Part shown: positions 17,852 through 27,271 of the stretch, piece after piece
Layout: each line of letters begins with the position of its first letter
Position numbering within the stretch: the first letter of the stretch is position 1
Source: Mycolicibacterium frederiksbergense
GTDB taxonomy: Bacteria; Actinomycetota; Actinomycetes; Mycobacteriales; Mycobacteriaceae
Length of the DNA: 64,000 nucleotides
Reading direction: 5' to 3'
Assembly: GCF_012223425.1 (NCBI RefSeq)
Contig: NZ_CP038799.1
Location: 2,728,001 to 2,792,000, forward strand
Position numbers and translations under genes: made by a program
Notes under the pieces: generated by a model
The model's input: the letters and a program-made list of their open reading frames with translations, nothing else
Told to the model about the DNA's origin: nothing
Database searches by the model: none

Positions 17852-18964
17852 ATGAAGAATTCGCTCCTGGGTCTGGCTGCCGCCGCACTGCTGACCACAG
17901 GCCTTGTCGCCTGCGCCCCACCGGCGAAGGACGAGGCGCCCGACGAGGGCGACGCACGCACCGCCACCTCGGCCGCCGACTTCGGCGGCATGGAGGGTCT
18001 GATCGAGGCCGCCAAGGCCGAGGGCGAACTCAACGTCATCGCCCTGCCGCCGGACTGGGCCAACTACGGCCAGATCATCGCGGCGTTCACCGAGAAGTAC
18101 GGCATCACGGTGAACTCGGCACAACCGGGCGCCAGCAGCCAAGAGGAGATCAACGCCGCGATCCAGCAGAAGGGCCGCAGCACCGCACCGGACGTCTTCG
18201 ATCTCGGACAGTCCGTCGCATTGGCCAACACCGAGATGTTCGCCCCGTACAAGGTGGAACACTTCGCCGAGATCTCGGACGCGTTCAAGGACCCGGACGG
18301 CACCTGGGTCAACGACTACGGCGGCTACATGTCCATCGGCTACGACTCGACCAAGGTGCCGACGGTCGCGGGCGTCGACGATCTGTTGAAACCCGAGTTC
18401 GCGGGCAAGGTCGCACTCAACGGTGACCCGACGCAGTCCGGGGCGGCGTTCTCCGGGGTGATGATGGCGTCGATCGCCCAGGGCGGCTCACCCGATGACA
18501 TCGCGCCGGGCGTGGAATTCTTCGCCAAGCTCAACGAGGCCGGCAACTTCCTGCCGGTCGACCCGACACCGGCCACCATCGCCTCCGGCCAGACCCCGGT
18601 CGTCATCGACTGGGACTACCTGAATGTCGAACAGTCCAAGAAGGTTCCGGGCTGGAAGGTGGTCATCCCGCACAACGCCGCCGTCGCCGGCTACTACTTC
18701 CAGGCCATCAACAAGGACGCTCCGCACCCGGCCGCCGCCCGGCTGTGGCAGGAATTCCTCTACAGCGATGAGGGACAGAATCTGTACCTGGGCGGCGGCG
18801 CCCGGCCGGTGCGGGCCGATTCGATGGTGACCCGGGGCAGCATCGACCGCGTGGTCTACGGTGGGTTGCCGCCGGTGGACGGCGCGGCGACATTCGTTTC
18901 GGTGGAGCAGAACGAGGCCGCGACCAAGTATCTGGAAGCCAACTGGGCCAAGGCCATCGGCTGA
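17852..18964 (+). CDS. ABC transporter substrate-binding lipoprotein
   Basis: A 370-residue lipoprotein. The signal MKNSLLGLAAAALLTTGLVAC ends in a lipobox with cysteine at residue 21. The mature protein is an extracellular solute-binding protein of the Fe3+/polyamine/2-aminoethylphosphonate type (NVIALPPDWANYGQIIAAF, VNDYGGYMSIGYDS, DWDYLN). The ligand cannot be assigned. It heads a four-gene importer operon with two permeases and an ATPase. Confidence 0.85.
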   Translation: MKNSLLGLAAAALLTTGLVACAPPAKDEAPDEGDARTATSAADFGGMEGLIEAAKAEGELNVIALPPDWANYGQIIAAFTEKYGITVNSAQPGASSQEEINAAIQQKGRSTAPDVFDLGQSVALANTEMFAPYKVEHFAEISDAFKDPDGTWVNDYGGYMSIGYDSTKVPTVAGVDDLLKPEFAGKVALNGDPTQSGAAFSGVMMASIAQGGSPDDIAPGVEFFAKLNEAGNFLPVDPTPATIASGQTPVVIDWDYLNVEQSKKVPGWKVVIPHNAAVAGYYFQAINKDAPHPAAARLWQEFLYSDEGQNLYLGGGARPVRADSMVTRGSIDRVVYGGLPPVDGAATFVSVEQNEAATKYLEANWAKAIG

Positions 18965-18966
18965 CC

Positions 18967-19809
18967 GTGCGGTACATCCGGCAGGCCGTGGCGCTGCTGC
19001 CGTTCCTGGCGGTGGTGCTGGTCTTCCTCATCATCCCGACCGGCACCGTGATCGTGAACGCCTTCGTGGTGGACGGCCGGTTCTCACTGGACCTGGTCGC
19101 GGCACTGTTCACCGAGGCGCCGCTGGCCGCTCTGGTGCGCAGCGTGGCGCTCTCGGCGAGCAGTGCGGTGATCGGTGCGGTGCTCGGCGCCGTCTTGGCC
19201 TGGCTGATCCTGAGCAGCCCACCGGACTCACTGCTGCGCCGGGCGGTGCTTTCGCTGGCCAGCGTGCTGGCCCAGTTCGGCGGTGTGGCACTGGCTTTCG
19301 CCTTCCTGGCGACGGTCGGCCTCAACGGCGTGCTGACGTTGTGGCTGCAACAGTGGCTCGGAATCGATGTCGCCGCCGGTGGCTGGCTGTACAGCGTGGG
19401 CGGACTGGTGCTGGTGTACACCTACTTTCAGATCCCGCTCATGGTCATCGTGTTCCTGCCCGCGCTGGACGGGCTGCGCACGCAATGGCGGGAGGCGGCG
19501 GTGAGCCTCGGTGCGAGCACCTGGCAGTACTGGCGCGAAGTGGCGATGCCGCTGCTGACACCGGTCTTCCTGGGCTCGCTGCTGCTGTTGTTCGCCAACG
19601 CTTTTGCCGCCTACGCGACCGCGGCGGCGCTGGTCAGTCAGGGCAGTCCCATTGTGCCCCTGCTCATCCGGTCGGCGCTGACCAGCGAGGTGGTGCTGGG
19701 CCGCGCCGGGCTGGCCTATGCGCTGGCGCTGGAGATGATCGTCGTGGTGGCCGTGGTGATGATCGCCTACAACCTGCTGGTGCGCCGCACGGCGCGGTGG
19801 TTGCGATGA
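18967..19809 (+). CDS. ABC transporter permease
   Basis: A 280-residue inner-membrane permease with six helices and the ATPase-contact loop EAAVSLGASTWQYWREVAMP (EAA motif) near residue 180. Start GTG 18967, two bases after the binding-protein stop. Its stop overlaps the next ATG (ATGA). Confidence 0.88.
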   Translation: MRYIRQAVALLPFLAVVLVFLIIPTGTVIVNAFVVDGRFSLDLVAALFTEAPLAALVRSVALSASSAVIGAVLGAVLAWLILSSPPDSLLRRAVLSLASVLAQFGGVALAFAFLATVGLNGVLTLWLQQWLGIDVAAGGWLYSVGGLVLVYTYFQIPLMVIVFLPALDGLRTQWREAAVSLGASTWQYWREVAMPLLTPVFLGSLLLLFANAFAAYATAAALVSQGSPIVPLLIRSALTSEVVLGRAGLAYALALEMIVVVAVVMIAYNLLVRRTARWLR

Positions 19810-20561
19810 AGCCGCTACGGATCCTGCTGTGGCTCTTGTTCGGAGTCTTCTTCCTCTTCCCGCTCTATGCCATGGGCGATTTCGCCACCCGCGATCTGCA
19901 GTCGGGTGGGCGCACCATGGCGGCGTGGGTCAATCTGTTCGCCGATGACGCCTTGTTCGCCGCGATCCTGACATCGCTGTCGCTCGCGGTGCTGACGGTG
20001 ACGGCCATGCTGGCGCTGCTGGTGCCCACGATGATCTGGGTCCGGCTGCGCGCGCCGTGGGCGAGCAGGTTCATCGAGTTTCTCTGCCTGCTGCCGTTGA
20101 CGATCCCGGCGCTGGTGGTCGTCGTCGGCCTGCGCAACGTCTATCTCTGGGTGACCTACCTGCTCGGCGAGTCGGCGCTGACGCTCACCTTCGTCTACGT
20201 GGTGTTGGTGCTGCCGTTTGCCTATCGCGCGCTGGACGCCGCGCTGTCCGCGATCGATCTGCAGACCCTGGCTGAGGCGGCACGGTCGCTGGGCGCCGGG
20301 TGGGCATCGACGATCGTGGCGGTGATCGTGCCGAACATCCGCGCGGGCATCCTGTCGGCGGCGTTCATCTCGATCGCGGTGGTGCTCGGCGAGTACACGG
20401 TGGCGTCGCTGTCCGGTTTCCAGACGCTGCCGGTGCAGATCGTGGAGATCGGGAAGAGCGACGGACCGACATCGGTGGCGGCCTCGCTGGCCACCCTGAT
20501 CTTCGGGTTCGCGTTGTTGTTGGTGTTGTCGATGGTGACCAGACGGAGGCGTCGCGCATGA
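19806..20561 (+). CDS. ABC transporter permease
   Basis: A 251-residue second permease with six helices and the EAA loop LAEAARSLGAGWASTIVAVI near residue 155. It is coupled to both neighbours by 4-nt overlaps. It pairs with the upstream permease to form the translocation channel of the importer. Confidence 0.88.
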   Translation: MKPLRILLWLLFGVFFLFPLYAMGDFATRDLQSGGRTMAAWVNLFADDALFAAILTSLSLAVLTVTAMLALLVPTMIWVRLRAPWASRFIEFLCLLPLTIPALVVVVGLRNVYLWVTYLLGESALTLTFVYVVLVLPFAYRALDAALSAIDLQTLAEAARSLGAGWASTIVAVIVPNIRAGILSAAFISIAVVLGEYTVASLSGFQTLPVQIVEIGKSDGPTSVAASLATLIFGFALLLVLSMVTRRRRRA

Positions 20562-21607
20562 CTCGGGCGAGCGTAGCGACGGGGGATGGGCCAGGGGGCG
20601 TGGCGGTCGAGTTCGTCGACCTGACCCGCAGCTACGGTGCGGTGCGCGCCCTGGACGGGCTCACCCTGCGGATCCAGCCCGGCGAACTGGTGGCGCTACT
20701 GGGCCCCTCGGGATGCGGCAAGACCACGGCGCTGCGCATCCTGGCCGGCCTGGACGAGGCCGACGCGGGATCGGTGGCCATCGACGGCCGCGATATCAGC
20801 CGGGTGCCCGCCAACAAGCGCGATATCGGCCTGGTCTTCCAGGCCTACAGCCTGTTCCCGCACCTGACGGTCCTCGACAATGTCGCCTTCGGACTCAAGA
20901 TGCGTGGTGTCGGTGCCCGCGAGCGTGCCGGGCGGGCCGCCGAGATGCTGGACCTGGTGGGGCTGGCCGCGCAGTCGGGGCGGTATGCCGACGAGCTGTC
21001 CGGCGGGCAGCAGCAGCGGGTGGCGTTGGCCCGCGCGCTGGCCATCCGGCCGCGGGTACTGCTGCTCGATGAGCCGCTGTCGGCGCTGGACGCCCAGGTG
21101 CGCGGCCAGTTGCGCGATGAGATCCGCCGGGTGCAGCAGGAGGTGGGGACGACGACGTTGTTCGTGACCCACGACCAGGAGGAGGCGCTGGCGGTGGCCG
21201 ACCGGGTCGGGGTGATGAACGGTGGACGTCTGGAACAGCTGGCGGCACCGGCCGAGCTCTACACCAGGCCGGCGACACCGTTCGTGGCCGAATTCGTCGG
21301 CCTGCACAACCGGCTGCCCGCCCGGGTGGTCGACGGCCGGGTGCAGCTGTGGGGTCATCCGGTCGTGGCGCTGCCCGGATCGGTGGGCGAGGGGAGCGCC
21401 CTGGTCCGGCCGGAGGCGATCGGGCTGACGGCCGATCCGGCCGGCGCGGCCACCGTGCAGTCGGTGGCCTTCCTCGGCGCGGTGTCGCGTGTCACGGTGG
21501 CACTCGATGACGGCTCGTCGGTCATCGCCCAAGTCAGCGGGCAGAGCTTCGGCCCGGGGGACCGGGTTCGGCCCAGTATCGACAGTGCCGGAGTGCTGGT
21601 GGTCTAG
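20558..21607 (+). CDS. ABC transporter ATP-binding protein
   Basis: A 349-residue ATPase with Walker A GPSGCGKTT (~residue 48), Q-loop VFQAYSLFPHL, signature LSGGQQQRVALARAL (~145), Walker B LLLDEPLSALD and switch VTHDQ. A C-terminal TOBE-type domain marks it as an importer subunit of the polyamine/Fe class. Codons 2-9 are made of the dispersed repeat, just after the start. Its stop overlaps pyrE's stop (convergent) by 4 nt. Confidence 0.92.
   Translation: MTRASVATGDGPGGVAVEFVDLTRSYGAVRALDGLTLRIQPGELVALLGPSGCGKTTALRILAGLDEADAGSVAIDGRDISRVPANKRDIGLVFQAYSLFPHLTVLDNVAFGLKMRGVGARERAGRAAEMLDLVGLAAQSGRYADELSGGQQQRVALARALAIRPRVLLLDEPLSALDAQVRGQLRDEIRRVQQEVGTTTLFVTHDQEEALAVADRVGVMNGGRLEQLAAPAELYTRPATPFVAEFVGLHNRLPARVVDGRVQLWGHPVVALPGSVGEGSALVRPEAIGLTADPAGAATVQSVAFLGAVSRVTVALDDGSSVIAQVSGQSFGPGDRVRPSIDSAGVLVV
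20563..20585 (+). repeat. Dispersed short repeat, copy 3
   Basis: CGGGCGAGCGTAGCGACGGG then GGA, in the first codons of the ABC ATPase gene. It is the complement orientation of copy 1, with one core change (GTAGC for GAAGC). Confidence 0.5.
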
Positions 21608-22170
21608 ACAGCTTTCACCGGTTCGATACCCAGGTCCTTGTAGGTCACCAGCGCGACGAACGGCACGCCCATGCCGCCGAACAGGTCGGCGGCGACATCG
21701 CCGCGGTCGACCATCGGGATCACCCCGGTGACCACGGCGCCGGCCGCGGTGACGCGGTCGTAGGCCTTGGCGGTGGAGCCCCCGGTGCTGATGACATCGT
21801 CGACCAGCAGGACCCGGGTGCCCGGTTCGATGCGGGTGCCCTCGATCCACTGCTCACGGCCCCGGGCCTTCTGCTCCTTGCGCACCGAGAACCATGCGGC
21901 GCCGGTCACCATCGCCACGCCGTGGGCCAGCGGGTCGGCGCCCATGGTGAGTCCGCCGACGGCGTCGAACTCGATACCGCTGAGGGCGGCAAGGTCGGCG
22001 ACGGCCCGGCTGACGGTGGTCAGCCGCTCGCCGTTGTCGATGGCGTATTTGCCGTCGATGTAGTCATGGCTGAGCTGTCCGCTGACGAGCTTGAACGGCT
22101 CCTCGCGATGCTCATAACCGCGCGTCTTGATCAGCTCGAAAGCCGCTTGCCAGGTCTCCGGGCGCTGCAT
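21604..22170 (-). CDS. pyrE: Orotate phosphoribosyltransferase
   Basis: A 188-residue phosphoribosyltransferase with the PRPP loop RVLLVDDVISTGGST (~residue 120), the orotate-site region FKLVSGQLSHDYIDGKYAI near the N-terminus and GLTMGADPLAHG in the middle. It converts orotate and PRPP to OMP in pyrimidine biosynthesis. Length is typical for the family. Standalone gene, convergent with the ABC operon. Confidence 0.9.
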   Translation of the reverse strand: MQRPETWQAAFELIKTRGYEHREEPFKLVSGQLSHDYIDGKYAIDNGERLTTVSRAVADLAALSGIEFDAVGGLTMGADPLAHGVAMVTGAAWFSVRKEQKARGREQWIEGTRIEPGTRVLLVDDVISTGGSTAKAYDRVTAAGAVVTGVIPMVDRGDVAADLFGGMGVPFVALVTYKDLGIEPVKAV

Positions 22171-22203
22171 ACCCGAAATCGTATTGCACGACCACCGGCG
22201 CGA

Positions 22204-23007
22204 TCAGCCCTGCCGTGCCCTCCGGGTCAGCTCGACTGCGGCCGAGCGCAATTCATCGATGCCATTGATCGGTGCCAGGTATCCGGCCCGGGTGTAGGCG
22301 ATCCCGCGGGGCGTGCTGACCCGAAGGTCGAGGCCGTACCGGTCGGCTGCCGTGCAGGTCGCCGCGGTCGCGTCGGGGTAGCCACCCAGGTTCTGCGCCA
22401 TCGCGACCAGCGCGTCGGCGTGGTCGGCGTTGAGGTGGGCAACGGCCCCGGCGGAGTGCGGTGCCACCGGGTCGGGCGCCGCCGCGGTGTAGTCGGCACC
22501 CGAGGTCGAATCCATCCTGCCGTACCCGCCGACCCAGCGGACCCGCTGAACCTGCAGCACCCACAGGGCGAAATCGCTGTAGTCGATGTAGTACTTGGCG
22601 GCGGGCACGGCGGCCAGGTGGGCGGCCCGCGCGCCGTCCAGGGCGTCCCCGGTGGGCCGCACGACCGTGCCGGCGAGCGTGACGCGTCCGGACGCCAACG
22701 GGTCATCCGGGGCATCGGGGGCGACGATCGCGATACTCGCGCGCTGATCGCCCGCCAGGTTGCGGCCGTGCTCGGCCATGTTGGACACACACAGCACCGG
22801 GGCGCCCTCATACAGCCCGTAGGTGACGAATGAGGCCCAGGGGTCGCCGTCGGCGGTCAGGGTGGCCAGCGTGCCCGTGTTGGTGGCGGCGGCGATGGTG
22901 CGCGCCTCCTCGGCGGCCGACGGACGGGTCATGTCCACCGGCGGGGTCAGCGGTGGCGGCACCGACGGAGCGTCGCCGGGGTCACCGTGATCACGCAATT
23001 CAGCCAC
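22204..23007 (-). CDS. HugZ-like PPOX/DUF2470 protein
   Basis: About 267 residues if the GTG at 23007 is used; the frame stays open to 23085, but that would overlap the divergent kinase gene. An N-terminal split-barrel FMN/heme-binding fold (LATLTADGDPWASFVTYG) is followed by the DUF2470 domain with HLNADHADALVAMA. This is the layout of HugZ-type heme oxygenases and related proteins. Heme degradation is possible but unproven. Confidence 0.75.
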   Translation of the reverse strand: MAELRDHGDPGDAPSVPPPLTPPVDMTRPSAAEEARTIAAATNTGTLATLTADGDPWASFVTYGLYEGAPVLCVSNMAEHGRNLAGDQRASIAIVAPDAPDDPLASGRVTLAGTVVRPTGDALDGARAAHLAAVPAAKYYIDYSDFALWVLQVQRVRWVGGYGRMDSTSGADYTAAAPDPVAPHSAGAVAHLNADHADALVAMAQNLGGYPDATAATCTAADRYGLDLRVSTPRGIAYTRAGYLAPINGIDELRSAAVELTRRARQG

Positions 23008-23071
23008 GTCGGCACTGTAACCGAGCCGCTGCCACGTGTACGAGCGCGCGCTGTCGGGTACGGGGAGAATC

Positions 23072-24325
23072 ATGAGCGTGACCATGAATCTGCCGTTCGA
23101 CCGCTGGCTGCCCGCACAGCGCTGGTACTCGGGCCGCGGGCGGAAGATCGCGCAGGTCCGTCCCGTCGTGGTGGAGGCGCTGAGATCCGATCTGGACCTG
23201 GTGCTGTTGGAGGTCGCCTACACCGACGGCCCTGTCGAGGGTTACCAGGTGCTGGTGCGCTGGGACACCGGTACGGACTCGGCGCTGATCGGCGCCGACG
23301 GCGCCCGTGCGGGATTCGACGCGCTGGCCGACCCGGAGGCAGCCGGTGCGCTGCTGTCGTTCATCGAGGCGTCCAAGCAGATCGGGCCGGTACGGTTCAT
23401 CCGTGAGCCGGGCGCGGACCTGGGTCCGGGCACCCCGGTCCGGGTGCTCGGCGGCGAGCAGTCCAACACCAGCGTGGTGTTCGGTGCGCAGACGATCTTC
23501 AAGGTGTTCCGCCGTGTCACGCCGGGGATCAACCCCGATATCGAGCTGACCCGCGCACTCGCCGGCAACCCGTATGTCACGGCGCTGCTCGGATCATATG
23601 AGATCAATTGGGGCGCAGAGCAATACATGCTCGGCATGGCGAGTGCATTCGCGCCGAACTCGGTGGACGGCTGGCAGGTGGCGATCACCGGCGCCGGTGA
23701 CGATTTCGCCGAGCAATCCCGCGGGCTCGGTGTGGCCGTCGGCTCGGTGCACCGCGCGCTCGCCGATGCCCTGGGGACACGGGTCGGTGCCTTCCCGGCG
23801 CAGACCATGACCGACCGGCTGCACGCCGTTGCGGCGCGGGTTCCCGAAATGCGCGACCACGTTCCGGCGATCGAGCAGCACTATCGCGCGGTGGCCGGCG
23901 AGGCGTCCACCGAACACCGCATCCATGGCGACCTCCACCTCGGGCAGGTGCTGCACACCCCGCAGGGCTGGCTTGTCATCGACTTCGAGGGCGAACCGGG
24001 GCAACCGCTGGAGGAGCGCCGACGTCCCGACTCGCCACTGCGCGATGTCGCGGGCATGCTGCGTTCCTACGACTACGCCGCGCACCAACGACTGCTGAGC
24101 GCCGGCGGTGACGAGGCCGCGGCCGGGCAGTGGGCCGATGACAACGGCGCGGCGTTCTGCGCGGGCTACGCCTCGGTCGGCGATACCGATCCGCGGCAGG
24201 CCACCGCGGTACTGCGGGCCTATGAACTGGACAAGGCCGTGTACGAGGCGGGTTACGAGGCGCGCTACCGCCCGGACTGGTTGCCGATCCCCCTGAAGGC
24301 GATCGGGCGCCTGCTGAACGCCTAG
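23072..24325 (+). CDS. Maltokinase/glucosamine-kinase family protein
   Basis: A 417-residue kinase from ATG 23072, with GGGGAG upstream. The N-terminal cap domain (FDRWLPAQRWYSGRGRKI) and the C-lobe motifs HGDLHLGQVLHTP and VIDFEGEPGQPLEERRRPDS match mycobacterial maltokinase (Mak/Pep2) and the related glucosamine kinases. Mak normally sits beside or fused to treS for glycogen synthesis; no treS is nearby, so the sugar substrate is open. Its 3' end overlaps the ABC permease stop by 4 nt (convergent). Confidence 0.8.
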   Translation: MSVTMNLPFDRWLPAQRWYSGRGRKIAQVRPVVVEALRSDLDLVLLEVAYTDGPVEGYQVLVRWDTGTDSALIGADGARAGFDALADPEAAGALLSFIEASKQIGPVRFIREPGADLGPGTPVRVLGGEQSNTSVVFGAQTIFKVFRRVTPGINPDIELTRALAGNPYVTALLGSYEINWGAEQYMLGMASAFAPNSVDGWQVAITGAGDDFAEQSRGLGVAVGSVHRALADALGTRVGAFPAQTMTDRLHAVAARVPEMRDHVPAIEQHYRAVAGEASTEHRIHGDLHLGQVLHTPQGWLVIDFEGEPGQPLEERRRPDSPLRDVAGMLRSYDYAAHQRLLSAGGDEAAAGQWADDNGAAFCAGYASVGDTDPRQATAVLRAYELDKAVYEAGYEARYRPDWLPIPLKAIGRLLNA

Positions 24326-25137
24326 CGAACCAGCCTGCGCAGCAGCGCCGCGGCCGTCACCACGCCGAGCACCGCGGCCACCACGAGCACCGTGAGGTCC
24401 AGGACGGCGTTGGTGGGTGTGCCGATCAGCAGTCCGCGCAGCGCATTCACCTCATAACTCAGCGGATTGATCGCCGACAGCCAACGCAGCCACTGCGGCA
24501 TCAACTCCACCGGGTAGAGCGCGTTGGAGGCGAAGAACAGCGGCATGGTGATGGCCTGCCCGATGCCCATCAACCGGTCGCGGTTGCGGACGAGGCCGGC
24601 CAGCGACATCGACAGGCAGGCGAAGAACGCCGACCCGAGCACCACCACGCCCATCGCCCCGAGGATCCGCAGCGGATTCACCGTCATGTGCACACCGATC
24701 AGATAGGCCAGCGCGACGACACCGATGACCTGAACGACCGAACGGATACCTGCGGCAAAGGCTTTCCCGGTGATCAGGGCGGTGGGCGGGGCGGGCGTCA
24801 CCATCAATTTGGCGAGGATCCCGGCGTCCCGGTCCCAGATGATCTGGATGCCGTAGAAGATCGAGATGAACAGCGCGGACTGCGCGATGATCCCCGGCGC
24901 CAGGAAGGCCAGGTAGGGCACGTCGCCGGTGTCGATCACATCGAGCCGGGAGAACGTCTGGCCGAAGATCAGCAGCCACAGCGCGGGTTGCACCATCCGG
25001 GTGAACAGCTCGGTGCGGTCGTGACGCAGCTTCTGCAGTTCGACGAGCGCGAAAGCGCCGATGCGGTTCGCGATTCCGGGAAACCGCCGCCAGCCGCGGG
25101 GCGCCCGGATCAGGGTGATGGTGGTATCAGCCGACAC
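24322..25137 (-). CDS. ABC-2 type exporter permease
   Basis: A 271-residue protein with six helices and the DrrB/ABC-2 pattern (RDAGILAKLMVTPAP near residue 110, ANALYPVELMPQWLRWLSAINPL near residue 190). Start GTG 25137 gives an 11-nt overlap with the ATPase gene; the frame extends to 25194. With the upstream ATPase and MarR regulator it forms a drug- or lipid-exporter operon of the daunorubicin-resistance type. Confidence 0.85.
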   Translation of the reverse strand: MSADTTITLIRAPRGWRRFPGIANRIGAFALVELQKLRHDRTELFTRMVQPALWLLIFGQTFSRLDVIDTGDVPYLAFLAPGIIAQSALFISIFYGIQIIWDRDAGILAKLMVTPAPPTALITGKAFAAGIRSVVQVIGVVALAYLIGVHMTVNPLRILGAMGVVVLGSAFFACLSMSLAGLVRNRDRLMGIGQAITMPLFFASNALYPVELMPQWLRWLSAINPLSYEVNALRGLLIGTPTNAVLDLTVLVVAAVLGVVTAAALLRRLVR

Positions 25138-25948
25138 GGCGGGCCGTCCTTCGTGCGGCGCGCACCTGACGCAGGCCCGCGGGGGTGGACTCATCCAGAT
25201 CGGAACCGGCGTAGTGGCGGAACACGTCTTCCAGGGAGGCCTCCGGACCGACTTCGTCCTTGAGGCCGGCCTTGAGTTCGGCCGGGGTGCCCTGCGTCTG
25301 CAGCACGCCGTGGTGCATCAGCGCCACCCGATCACACAGCGCGTCGGCTTCGCCCATGTAATGCGTGGTCAGCAGCACCGCCATGCCGAACTCCGTCTGC
25401 ATGCGGTCCACCTGATCCCAGACGCTGTCGCGGGCAATGGGATCCAGGCCGACGGTGGGCTCATCGAGCAGCAGCAGTGACGGTCGGTTGACCAGTGCCT
25501 GGGCCAGCTCCAGGCGCCGCACCATCCCCCCGGAGTAGGTGCCCGCCACATTGTCGGCGACATCGGAGAGTTGCATCGAGTCCAGCGCCTGGGCGACCCG
25601 GTCGGCGCGTTCGCGGCGCGGCACATCGTAGAGCCGGGCGAACAGTTCCACATTCTGCCGTCCGGTCAGCGCGGCCTCGATGGAAAGTTGTTGCGGGACA
25701 TAGCCGATGTTGTAGCGGATGTCCATGGTGTCGCGCCGGGCGTCCAGGCCGAAGATGTGCACCTCGCCCTGCTGCACCGGGGTGAGGGTGGTCAGCACGC
25801 GGATGACGGTGGTCTTGCCCGCGCCGTTGGGGCCGAGCAGGCCGACGGTCTCGCCGGCCGCCACCTGGAGGTCGAGACCGGACACCGCCGTGAACTTGCC
25901 GTAACGGTGGGATAGGCCCCGGCAGTCGACGGCCGGTGGCTGGGTCAT
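25127..25948 (-). CDS. ABC exporter ATP-binding protein (DrrA type)
   Basis: A 273-residue ATPase with Walker A LLGPNGAGKTTVIRVL, signature YSGGMVRRLELAQAL, Walker B LLLLDEPTVGLDP and a C-terminal extension (EASLEDVFRHYAG) characteristic of DrrA-like subunits. Start ATG 25948 overlaps the MarR stop by 4 nt. Likely powers export through the adjacent permease. Confidence 0.9.
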   Translation of the reverse strand: MTQPPAVDCRGLSHRYGKFTAVSGLDLQVAAGETVGLLGPNGAGKTTVIRVLTTLTPVQQGEVHIFGLDARRDTMDIRYNIGYVPQQLSIEAALTGRQNVELFARLYDVPRRERADRVAQALDSMQLSDVADNVAGTYSGGMVRRLELAQALVNRPSLLLLDEPTVGLDPIARDSVWDQVDRMQTEFGMAVLLTTHYMGEADALCDRVALMHHGVLQTQGTPAELKAGLKDEVGPEASLEDVFRHYAGSDLDESTPAGLRQVRAARRTARRVG

Positions 25949-26397
25949 TGCTGGTCCTCCTGCAGAAGTCGGGTCAGCTCGGCGATGACGGCCAACCCCT
26001 TTGTCAGATCGTCGATCTGGATGGCATCGAGCGTTTCGAGGGCGCCGGCCAGTGCGGTGCGTCTGGCGAGCCGCGAACGATCCGCGACATCCTGCGCCGC
26101 GTCGGTGAGGCGCAACCGGCCGACCCGGCGGTCGGTGCTGTCAACGGTGCGGTTCAGCAGATCGTCGGCGGCGAGCCGGGAGACCAGGGTGGAGGCGGTG
26201 TTGGCGGCCAGTCCGAGCTCGGCGGCCGCCTCGCGGACCGAGATGTCGGGGCGGCGGCCGACGAGGCGCAGCAGTTCGGCCTGGGACTGCGTGAGCCCGG
26301 TGCGGTCGAACCCGCCGCCGGTGGACCGTCGCAGTTGTCGCCGGAACCGGCCGACCACGGCGAACAGTTCACCGGCCAGATCGCTGCGCGTGTCCAC
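25945..26397 (-). CDS. MarR family transcriptional regulator
   Basis: About 150 residues. It has a winged helix with SQAELLRLVGRRPDISVREA and the recognition helix LGLAANTASTLVSRLAADD, then the wing TDRRVGRLRLTD. GTG 26397 is chosen; TTG 26403 in the same frame is possible. It heads the ABC-exporter operon and is divergent from the enoyl-CoA hydratase gene, so it probably controls both through the 50-bp AT-rich gap. Confidence 0.85.
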   Translation of the reverse strand: MDTRSDLAGELFAVVGRFRRQLRRSTGGGFDRTGLTQSQAELLRLVGRRPDISVREAAAELGLAANTASTLVSRLAADDLLNRTVDSTDRRVGRLRLTDAAQDVADRSRLARRTALAGALETLDAIQIDDLTKGLAVIAELTRLLQEDQQ

Positions 26398-26449
26398 CCG
26401 CAAAGGGTACCTCTGCTACAGATATATTGATCGAGCGGAAGGAGTGCCA

Positions 26450-27259
26450 GTGCTGCCCGAGTACCGAACGCTGCTGACCGGCGTGCACGCCGGCGTCGCC
26501 ACCGTGACGCTGAACCGCCCCGGGCAGCGCAACGCCGTCGGTGACGGGATGCGCGAGGAACTGGCCGATGCGCTGACGCGGTGCGATGCGGCCGACGAGA
26601 TCCGTGCCATCGTGCTGACCGGCACCCCGCCGGCGTTCTGCGCAGGAGCCGATCTGGGTGCGGGCGCGCAGACTTTCGCCGCGCCCGGGGAGGGGTTCAG
26701 TGCGGCCGGTTTCCCGGTGCCGGCATGGGCTCTGGCCAAACCGGTGATCGCCGCGGTGAACGGGCACGCAATCGGGCTCGGCCTGACGCTGGCGCTGCAG
26801 TGCGACATCCGGTTCTTCGCCGCCGACGCCAAGTACGGCATCGTGCAGGTGCGCCGTGGCGTGGTGGGCGATGCCTACTCGCACTGGGTGCTCCCGCGGC
26901 TGGTGGGCATCGCCACGGCGGCCGAGATCCTGTTGACCGGCGCGATGTTCGACGGTCACCGGGCGGTGGCGCTCGGGCTGGGTAGCCGGGTACTGCCGGC
27001 TGTCGAGGTGCTGCCCGCGGCGCTCACGATCGCCCGCGACATCGCCGAGAACACCGCGCCGATGTCGGTGGCGGCCAGCAAGCGGCTGCTGTGGGATTCG
27101 TTCGATCTGACCCGCGAGCAGGTCGGAGCGCGCGAGACGGAGATCCACCTGAAGCTGATGGCCCACGACGACGCCGCCGAGGGGATGCGGGCACAGCTGG
27201 AACGGCGCGCCCCGCGGTGGACCGGGCGCCCGGTGGACCCCACCCGTCCGGCGGGCTGA
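26450..27259 (+). CDS. Enoyl-CoA hydratase/isomerase family protein
   Basis: A 269-residue crotonase-fold protein. The oxyanion-hole segments are AFCAGADLGAG (~residue 64) and KPVIAAVNGHAIGLGLTLAL (~98). The usual catalytic-Glu region reads RRGVVGDAYSHWVLPRLVG, so the Glu positions of true hydratases are not conserved and the reaction is unclear. Start GTG 26450 has GGAAGGA upstream; the longer frame to 25985 overlaps the MarR gene and is rejected. Confidence 0.85.
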   Translation: MLPEYRTLLTGVHAGVATVTLNRPGQRNAVGDGMREELADALTRCDAADEIRAIVLTGTPPAFCAGADLGAGAQTFAAPGEGFSAAGFPVPAWALAKPVIAAVNGHAIGLGLTLALQCDIRFFAADAKYGIVQVRRGVVGDAYSHWVLPRLVGIATAAEILLTGAMFDGHRAVALGLGSRVLPAVEVLPAALTIARDIAENTAPMSVAASKRLLWDSFDLTREQVGARETEIHLKLMAHDDAAEGMRAQLERRAPRWTGRPVDPTRPAG

Positions 27260-27271
27260 CCCGGGACTGAT

